Assembly: GCA_001465935.1 (NCBI GenBank)
Contig: LNKV01000042.1
Span: forward strand, 481,633-545,632
DNA length: 64,000 nt
Direction: 5' to 3'
From: Clarireedia homoeocarpa
Lineage: Eukaryota > Ascomycota > Leotiomycetes > Helotiales > Rutstroemiaceae
Shown: positions 56,884 to 64,000 of the stretch, one piece after another
Layout: every line of letters begins with the position of its first letter
Position numbering within the stretch: the first letter of the stretch is position 1
Position numbers and translations under genes: made by a program
The notes under the pieces: model-generated
Databases searched by the model: none
What the model was told of the DNA's origin: nothing
Seen by the model: only the letters and a program-made list of their open reading frames with translations

Positions 56884-57777
56884 ATGTCACATCTTTCCCC
56901 GGCGGCCATATTCTCTCCTAGCGTCGCCCGGCAACAACGTGCAGCAGCGAAAGATTGGTCATACATCGATACTTGGTTATCACAGAAATTCACGAATCAA
57001 GCTATCCCGGTCTTTGAACGCAACCCCGCTACCCTTAAAGCTCTTCTTGCACTAGCTGCCCTCAATGAGACTGCCGATGAAGAGCAGGAGCTTCTTTCTC
57101 GTGCTCGACAGAATGCTCTTGCTGAAGTTCAAGGCTCTCTCACAAATAGTCCCAGCACGGAACTCTTACATACCCTAGAAGACTCGCTCTCACCTGATGG
57201 TCAAGCTTCTCTGGATACACTGGCACAACTATCCACGAGTCTCAATATATCAACTCCTTCTCCAGAAGCCATTGGCCGGAAGTTTCTAGACTTACAAGCC
57301 ACCTCTTTTAGCCTTGACCAAGCCTTGGAACGTGTATCTATCATGCAACGAGCTCTGACCGCCGAGCTCGACCGTCTTAGTTCCTTACTCGAATCACTTC
57401 AAAGTCCTGACTACGAAGCAGCCAGTGATGTTCCTAAACAAACTCTTGATATCCAACGCAAGAGCAAAATTCTTGCTAGCAAACTACCAGAAATCCAGGA
57501 TCGCATAGCGACCCTCTCTTCTTTGAGCGACAGCTCGACACCCAAGCTCACAGTTCAGGTCGTCAAGGACGAAGAAGATAATTTCAAGGAATGGCTTGAA
57601 AAAGTCCACGACCTGGAGACACAAGTCAAGGGATTCCATGGTCTACCGCACGACACAGACCTTGCTAGACTTGAATTGGAGAGTTTGAGAATGGAGTTAC
57701 GGGATCTGACAAGAGAGAGAGATGGATTATTTGAGGGGTTGGTGGAGAGGGAGAGCCCAAAGAAGGGACGATGGTGA
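56884..57777 (+). CDS. HAUS augmin-like complex subunit 1
   Basis: This is an intron-free gene of 297 residues. Augmin binds spindle microtubules and recruits gamma-tubulin for branching nucleation; filamentous ascomycetes such as Aspergillus keep several HAUS subunits. The protein starts MSHLSPAAIFSPSVARQQRA with DWSYIDTWLSQKF close behind. It is otherwise almost entirely helical with Leu-heptad character (RKFLDLQATSFSLDQALERV, RALTAELDRLSSLLESLQS, LARLELESLRMELRDLTRER). The N-terminal calponin-like start and coiled-coil body fit the HAUS1 family and its usual length (about 280-300). I am confident in the coiled-coil plan and reasonably confident in the family. Confidence 0.72.
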   Translation: MSHLSPAAIFSPSVARQQRAAAKDWSYIDTWLSQKFTNQAIPVFERNPATLKALLALAALNETADEEQELLSRARQNALAEVQGSLTNSPSTELLHTLEDSLSPDGQASLDTLAQLSTSLNISTPSPEAIGRKFLDLQATSFSLDQALERVSIMQRALTAELDRLSSLLESLQSPDYEAASDVPKQTLDIQRKSKILASKLPEIQDRIATLSSLSDSSTPKLTVQVVKDEEDNFKEWLEKVHDLETQVKGFHGLPHDTDLARLELESLRMELRDLTRERDGLFEGLVERESPKKGRW

Positions 57778-58326
57778 ATTGGCGGACAATGACCGGAGCC
57801 GCACTATTGTATATAACCCGCCAAAGGAGATATGCAGTTCTTGTGTTTCAAGACACTTCAATGCGAGACAGTGGCTGCAAAGTATACTGCACTGCAACTT
57901 CCAATTTAAGAGCTTCTGTTGGTTAGTGTGAGTCAGCTATACTGTGCGTGGATGTAGACCGTGCTCGATGGAGGAAAATCACTGATTAGCAACGACATAT
58001 TGCCGTTCATTCTGGACATTTTTCATCACGTGCGAACGTTGCAATCCAGATATTACGCGTCTTTCAGAAAACAGTGGATCACAAATATATCCAACTGTGG
58101 GTTGCTTATCTGGTCCTGTCATCGTTTACTCGGAAGTATACAACAGCACTAGAACCCCCATTCAATCCATGTATGCGATATTGTGGCGTCGCTGTTGGGC
58201 TTACCGTACTTCATACCGTAGGAAGCTCTAGCAGAGGATACTTAAAGGCCTCATGTTGCCTTCTCAAATAAATGTATGTCAGACGACACTCAACAGAGAG
58301 CATGAAACCCTTCACAAGACGCAACC
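57778..58326. other. intergenic DNA with no supported gene
   Basis: These 549 bp lie between the HAUS1-like stop and the adenylation-domain relic. Small open frames (57961-58271) have no family character, and no repeat is seen. Confidence 0.35.
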
Positions 58327-58847
58327 ATGACTCCCGTGTTATCAACCAACTCCGATGAACGCAACGTCTTGCTGCCATCTCTCACTGGCCTGGGAGCCCA
58401 CTCGCAACCAGACAGGCTTTTTTGTGCCTTTCTGAAATCAGAAAATGTCGACGGGGGACTTGCTACTGTGTCTTATAGCGACTGTGCAAATGCCATCAAC
58501 AAATGCGCATGCTGGCTTCAAGAACGATTAGGTAAAGGAGATGGACTGAACATGGAGACAATCGGCTACCTCGGACCTCCAGATCTTCGACACGCAATCA
58601 TGGCTCTTGCAGTTGCTAAGATAAATCACAAGGTGAACAGCGGTCCTTGATGCATTCAATTTATCACTAATGAGGGTGAAGACGCTAGTATTATCTCCAC
58701 GGAATTCTACTGCAGGAATGCTCAAATTGCCAGACTGTGTTTTTGTAACCAAGGAGAAGCCCGTTTTAAGATCAGCGAAGGGAGAGCGTGCAGCGGAAGG
58801 CTACGGTGATGACGTATCGTGAGGAATTGGATGCGCTGTATAGCTAG
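58327..58847 (+). pseudogene. gutted NRPS-like adenylation-domain gene
   Basis: The first 100 or so codons (MTPVLSTNSDERNVLLPSL...) read like the N-terminus of a fungal adenylate-forming NRPS-like reductase: a DRLFCAFLK segment, SYSDCANAINKCACWLQERL and TIGYLGPPDLRHAIMALAVA. A likely 49-nt intron (58632-58680, with CTAAT branch) leads to LVLSPRNSTAG. The frame then jumps directly to the end of the adenylation domain (VFVTKEKPVLRSAKG), so the AMP-binding core of several hundred residues is missing. One base inserted after that KG shifts the remaining codons. In the other frame they read VQRKATVMTYREELDALYS and stop at 58847, the family's usual adenylation-domain end. Carrier and reductase domains are absent. 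The gene is dead. Confidence 0.8.
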
Positions 58848-58984
58848 TTGGATCACTTGGAAAAACATGGAAGAGCATCAGGGCACCATTAGTATGATTA
58901 ATAATTTACAAGCGTTCATACTCATGGTCTCTTTTAACGTATACTCCTGTCTATGCCCCAACTTGCATACCTCCCATCTCCCAA

Positions 58985-61900
58985 TCACTTCCTCGGTCTA
59001 CCACCCGCAACCGCTCCCCCCAACCTCCCAAATTTCCCTAAGCTACTCCTCGACTTCGTATGTTGCGGACCAGCAGGCATCGATACAGTAGGTTCCTTGA
59101 TCGGCTGAGGCGGCGGACCCGGCAGCCTTGTAAGATCCTTAAAGCCTCTCCCATCAACCGCCTCCATCCTTGTCTCAAACCCACCCAACCCATCATCCAT
59201 ATCCCCACCGGGTCTCCTCGCCCTCCTCGCCTTCTCCTGCACGCTCCTAAACTTCTCCAGTAATTCCCCCCATCTGATTCCACTTTCCTCTCTCCCACCT
59301 TTCAGTCTGCTAGTCCTGTCGTAATTGGACGGCCCTGCAGTGGCCTGCACGCTAAATGAAGGAGAAGAAGCATGAGTTTCTGTACCACTCTTTTGACGCT
59401 GATGGAGAGCAAACGTAGAAAATGCGTCGGCTACACTGTTATTACGAGAAGAAGATACGTACGCTCGAGGTGCTATGTGTAAGTAACCTATCGCACTGAC
59501 ACTGTTTAGTCTATTCTTCAATGCTGCGAAGGCCGAAGATTGCGGAAGAAGCATAAGAAGACCATATAGACATTTGTAAAGATGCGGATGTTTCTCTGGT
59601 TCGAGTAGTTGGAGACGTAGATCTGCGATTGTGAATGAATGGCGGCGGAAATATGATGTGGCTGACTTACATGTGAATACGGGTGACTCCAATAATTGTA
59701 CCAACTTGTCAATCTGGATGAGCATATTGACAGTCATCTCGAGTTCGGCACTGTAGTGATTAGCACGTTTCGCAGATCAGGTTAATCCTATGCATACAAT
59801 ATCTGAAGTAGATTGTATGCCTGTTCATAAGCTTGTCCGAGAAGACACAGCGAGAAGGTAGCCACGGCGTTGTAGCACCAAGATCTGAATAATGCAACGA
59901 AGAAAGTTTGCCCATCCTAAACCAGCGTCAGAAAATACCTATCTCGACGATCGAAATCTCAAGAACCTTGTTTTCAATGTTTCGAAGTCTTTTTCGAAGT
60001 TCTGCAAGTTCTGGCGCGGTAATCAAATTATTATTGAGGTTTTGCACCATAATGCTCGCAAACTCAACATCTTCTTCCTTCTCGATACAATCCGCAAGTG
60101 TCCGATATATCCTTTCTGCGCTTAAACTTACACACAGTTGCCTAATAATTAGATTGCCTCGTGTCTCGAGCAGTTTTCTGTCAGTAGAGAATAGTTGAAG
60201 TAGGTTTACCATGAAAGACGTGAAGTAGTCGTCCTCGCTGTTTCTTGATATTTGTGAAAGAAGCTGCAAATCTTTAGTAACAACAGCTTCCGCAGGATCA
60301 GAAAGCGTCTTGAGCAGAGCTGGGAAAGTGCCGTCGTTGAAAGCAAGCACCTTTTTCGGGGCTTTCCTGTGTAACATAAGTAACCATGTGAGAGCTGCTA
60401 CTCTCGTTGCCTCGTGATCGTTCAAAAATAGTAGTGTGAGGGAGCTAACGGCGGCGGCATAATCAAGATCAACTTGAGGCTGACTTGGTGGCGTGGGTGT
60501 CTGCGCTTTACCAGAAGGTGGTGGGGGAGTTTGTACTTCCGTCTCCCGTTTGTCGAGTTCGCGCGACCCTGACAGCGATCCGCGGTGTGTAGCGGAAGAT
60601 TCCCTTCGCTCGGTAGGGTTGGTTTCTTTCAAACTGGGGAATCGCGTGGGAATGGAAGACGGAACTTCTGAGGTAGTACCTTCGTCTGAAAGTGACACAA
60701 CGTAGTTCATCAAAGATGTGTTCACTCGGGCGGCTGCCTGTCGGATCGTCTCCACCCCACTTGCCATAGCTGGGAGAAGATGAGCCAGAATTTTGGGAGC
60801 AAACGGCAGGACTTCCTCAGGACAAATGTCGAGGAATTCGACGATCCACCTTAGTGATTCAAGCAAGCTATCCTCTTCTGCGCACTATTAGCTGAGAATG
60901 CGCATTTATAGTAACCTGTATGCTCCTTACCTAACGGGGCGTCCAAGTTTGCTGTAAGAATTTCTAGGATTTCTTTGTGATTTACATGAACGTCCTGGCC
61001 AGGAATCCAGTCGTCATCACTACTGATATCTTTATCGTCAGGATCCATGATTGAATCGTCGTCCGCACCCCCATCTGGAGCTTCGGAGCCATCGCTGTCC
61101 ATGGATCCTGACCGTTTTCGTTTTGTGTCGCTGCGTGATTTTCGGCTCTCTTCGATACCTTTCTTGATGCGCGATATTCGCTTGATTTCGCTCAAAAATC
61201 TCTCAAGCGCCCCCTGGGTAGCCACGTGAACATCACGGTTGGGATCACTCAGGAATTTGAATAGTCCTCCTAAAAACTCTGGTAAGAAAGAAACAAGCTC
61301 TAAATCCGGGATAGAATCCAGCAAGGTAATCCATCCCACAAGGAAGGTACGGGTAAAAGGGTTTATCACATAAATACGTTCTTTCAAAAGGGGAATAAAT
61401 CGAGCCAAGGAAAAGGCTGTAGGAAGATCCTCGGAATCTTCGAGAGTTCCCTCCTTGGATTCTGACATGGAATCATCAGAGGTATGTAGAACTGACACAT
61501 AAGTAGCGGCAGATTCGGAGACTATGTCTTTTATCAATCGATCTAGAAGTTCTGCGCCGTTTTTAACGGAGAGCTCTGAATCTGCCCCCAGCTGTTCGGC
61601 CATTAGCCCGAAAGCCGATTTAGGAGGCTCTACAATTTGACTTGCCTTGCATAAAGCGTCGAATATGTCATTGAAATAGGGTAAAACTTCACCCTTTGCC
61701 ACCTTGGCAATGTTGTACATACTTTCGCACGCATAATACCGTACTCTAGCATCTTGGTCTGTGAAGCACGCAAGCACTGGAGGGACGATTTCATCGAGAT
61801 ATCTGGCGAGGTCCTGTGTAGCACATCAGTATAGGCAGTTCTCCTTCAAAGAGGTATTGATATCGTACAGGGCCTAACGCAATAGCTGCAGCGGCAAGTC

Positions 61901-62161
61901 CTATGAGACCGCCGTTTCTGGCATGAGGCTGGTGGACGGCGTAGGCATAGTCATTACACAATTGTTGGATGATTTTTTTGATCCTGTCGAACTCCTTGGC
62001 TGCAGCGAGATCTCGAATGACTCTTTCAAGGCTACAGATATTGTCAATATGGTACGTGTTCTGTGGCCTTCCATCAAGGATATTGAAGCTTACTCTAATG
62101 CGCCCACCTTCCGCTTGTCATATAGCTTATCATTCAAAGCACGTTGGATACCTTGATCCAT
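58985..62161 (-). CDS. VAC14: Vac14, scaffold of the PI(3,5)P2 kinase complex
   Basis: Vac14 assembles Fab1/PIKfyve and Fig4 on the vacuole membrane and controls PI(3,5)P2. About 960 residues come from six or seven exons. The N-terminus (MDQGIQRALNDKLYDKRKVG) and the following HEAT-repeat part (GGLIGLAAAAIALGP, VLACFTDQDARVRYYACES, KGEVLPYFNDIFDALCKASQ) are the most conserved. The central domain continues with LKERIYVINPFTRTFLVGWI and LSDPNRDVHVATQGALERFL. An acidic/basic linker (RKSRSDTKRKRSGSMDSDGS) separates the halves. The C-terminal Vac14_Fig4-binding part holds LTWLLMLHRKAPKKVLAFND, LADCIEKEEDVEFAS and FRSWCYNAVATFSLCLLGQA. The tail is disordered and basic. Start at 62161 is fixed by the conserved N-terminus. 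Introns fall near 61820-61865, 60890-60935, 59880-59925, 59755-59800 and 59640-59690. Confidence 0.95.
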
Positions 62162-62883
62162 TTTGAGCTATCACTCTGGCCAAAATCGCATATTATCTGA
62201 AAAAACTCCCAGATGATTTTGTTCTGTCAAGTCTTCCTTTTCATGTCGTGATCTGAGGTCGAAATGCAGGAACCACAATCACATGGATAGATAACGTTAG
62301 GTGAATGGGAACCTCGATTGATGAGTGCAAGTCTGGGAATAACGCCGGGATGGGCGATGAAGTGAATGGTGTACCGGAAAAGGGCGCAAGTTATTATTGG
62401 GTTGTGTTATTGAAGATATCCTACTCAAGCGCAGTGCGTATGTATTGTATTGTAAAGTTTGTTGTGCTGTGAGGTGCAGTGCGGTGTAAAGCAGGGTCGT
62501 GTGTGGCTGAAGTTGTGGATCCAAATGGCAGTTGGTCGTTGCAAGAGGCAGGAAAGCCTGATGACGAAGGTCTACAGCAAACCAGGTTTTGACCAATCAC
62601 AATTCAAAACTCCATAAAAATCACCACACAGGATTTACTAGTACTTTACTTTCATGGACCAGCAGATATAAATCTATAGCTTTTACCTCGTATTTATCAA
62701 TTTTACAAGAGGGTCTCTATCTCGGTGTCCGCTCATATTTAGGTCTTCGGAAATGCAACCATTCATGAGAGTGTACAAGTGAGCAAATTACAGAGAAGAT
62801 CATTAAAGAAATGCCCAATCAACGATGGAAGGCAGCCTGTCCCCAACCTGCTGTGTAAAATGTATTGCCCATCCACCGGTTGA
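62162..62883. promoter_or_regulatory. VAC14 upstream region
   Basis: These 722 bp lie upstream of VAC14 and downstream of the small ORF at 62884. It contains GT/TG-rich and GCAGTGCG-type repeated words around 62425-62490. No gene is supported; the open frame at 62297-62596 (-) is composition-driven. Confidence 0.35.
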
Positions 62884-63144
62884 CTACCATGCCCAGGGAT
62901 TTGCATGACGAGCACAAAGAATTTGAGGAGTACAAACTGGACAACCGCCATCGTTGTCCCTGTGCTCTTGCCCAATATACTCGTGAGTGGTTTGACGATC
63001 ATTGTTGTTCGCCAAATCAGCTTGAGCAGGGCCTGGAGCATTGAATTCTTGTTCTTGCTTATGAACATTAGTGTCTTCGCCATTCGTAGCATCTTGCGCT
63101 TGGTGAGCTACCCGAGCCTCATTATTCGCAGCCGCCCGAGCCAT
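62884..63144 (-). CDS. small hypothetical protein with a CxxC...CxxH pattern, doubtful
   Basis: This is an 86-codon ATG-to-stop frame. The product is rich in Ala, Asn, Asp and Gln (MARAAANNEARVAHQAQDA). It ends in a compact Cys/His cluster, GCPVCTPQILCARHANPWAW, that could bind zinc. I recognise no family. Low-complexity plus terminal Cys cluster is seen in some uncharacterised small fungal proteins, but the frame could also be chance. There is no signal peptide. The neighbours are the desaturase fragment upstream on the same strand and VAC14 downstream. Confidence 0.3.
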   Translation of the reverse strand: MARAAANNEARVAHQAQDATNGEDTNVHKQEQEFNAPGPAQADLANNNDRQTTHEYIGQEHRDNDGGCPVCTPQILCARHANPWAW

Positions 63145-63419
63145 TCTCTTAACCCAGGCGGCCTGACGGGACGATTAGCATTGCCATCAGCATTCATTCA
63201 TATTCAAGACTGATTAGCTTTCTGCATGGAGGGATTCTGCTATATCTCTTAGTCGTTTCTTGAAATTGGTCAACGGGCCTCCGCATACGAAGCCGATGCG
63301 TAGAGAAGGAAAAAGACGAGACCTTGGATTCACCACTCCTTGGTTTAATTGACATGTCATATGTTCTTGAGAAAAGATCTGTATTGCTTCGGGGTCTTGT
63401 AATGCGGAAGAGAGAATAT

Positions 63420-64000
63420 CTAGTGTCCATGGAGGATTTCGCCTTTCTCTGCCATACTTTTTTGACATTTTGCAAGGATTGCAGCTTGCCTTCCCACCTC
63501 CGCAAGCTTCCCAATGACATCTTTGCTTCCATCCACAAACCCATACAGAGCATAAGGAATGCCTACATCATTGCAAAACTCCAGCACAAGCTTTTGAGCA
63601 CGGCGAAGATTGTGCCTAGGTATCCTGGGAAAGAGGTGGTGTATTGCTTGAAATTGCAGACCCCCATGGAAGAAATCTAACCATTGCGGGCAGTCAATAT
63701 CCATGGTAGTGCGGAGCATCTTCTGCGGAAATGACTCAATGGGGCCAAGTTCCGATGTGCTCATAGAAAAATGTGAAAGGGTAATCTGAGCATGAAGTGG
63801 CATTGTAACCATATGGCTGACCATAACGAACAAAATGCGCTGACTGGCTGTAGGAATCGTCTTGTACAGAATCCCATAACCAAACCACGCCCAGAAGAAA
63901 ACTTGGCCTGCCAGTTCCAGCCATCGATGCCACCATGCTGGGCCTTTCTTTGGGCCTAAACCTAAGATGAGATATTCCCATGACAAACGATAAAGGTTAA
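63420..64000 (-). CDS. membrane desaturase, C-terminal part (delta-8 sphingolipid / front-end type), cut by window edge
   Basis: The frame is open to the last base of the window and encodes the C-terminal 193 residues. It opens with FNLYRLSWEYLILGLGPKKG, then hydrophobic segments (ELAGQVFFWAWFGYGILY, RILFVMVSHMVTMPLHAQIT). Then comes the third histidine box, QFQAIHHLFPRIPRHNLR (QxxHH), the variant found in cytochrome b5-fused front-end and sphingolipid delta-8 desaturases. The sequence CPQWLDFFHGGLQFQAIHHL is typical of the fungal delta-8 sphingolipid enzyme, which acts on glucosylceramide bases in the ER. The first two histidine boxes and the expected N-terminal cytochrome b5 domain lie beyond 64000. 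Stop at 63420 is clear. Confidence 0.85.
   Translation of the reverse strand, partial: NLYRLSWEYLILGLGPKKGPAWWHRWLELAGQVFFWAWFGYGILYKTIPTASQRILFVMVSHMVTMPLHAQITLSHFSMSTSELGPIESFPQKMLRTTMDIDCPQWLDFFHGGLQFQAIHHLFPRIPRHNLRRAQKLVLEFCNDVGIPYALYGFVDGSKDVIGKLAEVGRQAAILAKCQKSMAEKGEILHGH

Noticed and set aside
1..64000. tRNA, rRNA, biosynthetic cluster or defence system
   Set aside because: By eye I found no tRNA cloverleaf (A and B boxes with TTCGA loop), no rRNA sequence, and no cluster of metabolic or immune genes; the only secondary-metabolism gene is a lone relic.

Overview
The window is nuclear DNA from a filamentous ascomycete (Pezizomycotina). The evidence is many short (about 45-80 nt) GT-AG introns with CTAAC/CTAAT-like branch sites, a full fungal housekeeping gene set (ATG4, POM152, SLM1-like, VAC14, augmin HAUS1, cytosolic ThrRS), and very AT-rich blocks that look like repeats degraded by RIP (repeat-induced point mutation). 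A leotiomycete is my guess, but I could not test it.

Layout. 1-902 is an AT-rich RIP-like block. 903-4337 holds KGD2 (2-oxoglutarate dehydrogenase E2), a complex I LYR subunit (NDUFB9/B22 type) and histone H2A. 4338-9084 separates H2A from its divergent partner H2B and contains an LTR, an AT-rich block and one doubtful gene. 9085-28894 is a dense housekeeping block: H2B, an Sqs1-type R3H/G-patch protein, ATG4, a JJJ1-type J protein, an SPX-RING protein with a C-terminal CaaX box, an FBXO21-like F-box protein, a UCH37-type deubiquitinase and POM152. 28895-36259 is looser: a 2EXR/F-box-like protein, a DNA transposon remnant with about 115-bp terminal inverted repeats, an alpha/beta hydrolase, a Whi5/Nrm1-type G1/S repressor and two minisatellites. 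36260-48343 carries a metzincin-jacalin fusion protein, phosphatidylserine synthase, GAR1 and ThrRS as a divergent pair, and an SLM1-like PH protein. 48344-52753 is gene-poor, low in complexity, and contains a broken GH3 beta-glucosidase. 52754-64000 carries an LDB17/Dip1-SPIN90 homologue, an ER P58IPK/DNAJC3-like co-chaperone, HAUS1, a gutted NRPS-like adenylation-domain gene, VAC14, a small uncertain ORF and the 3' part of a sphingolipid/fatty-acid desaturase running off the right edge.

Most genes are unrelated housekeeping genes and I see no biosynthetic cluster or defence system. Links between genes are modest: H2A/H2B; GAR1 and ThrRS sharing a 325-bp divergent promoter; DNAJC3-like and HAUS1 sharing 411 bp; and several membrane or phosphoinositide proteins (SLM1-like, VAC14, PSS, LDB17). 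The most useful observations are the split histone pair, a GC-AG intron needed to read the complex I subunit, the TIR element, the LTR, the prenylation motif on the SPX-RING protein, and two decayed secondary-function genes (GH3 and NRPS-like).
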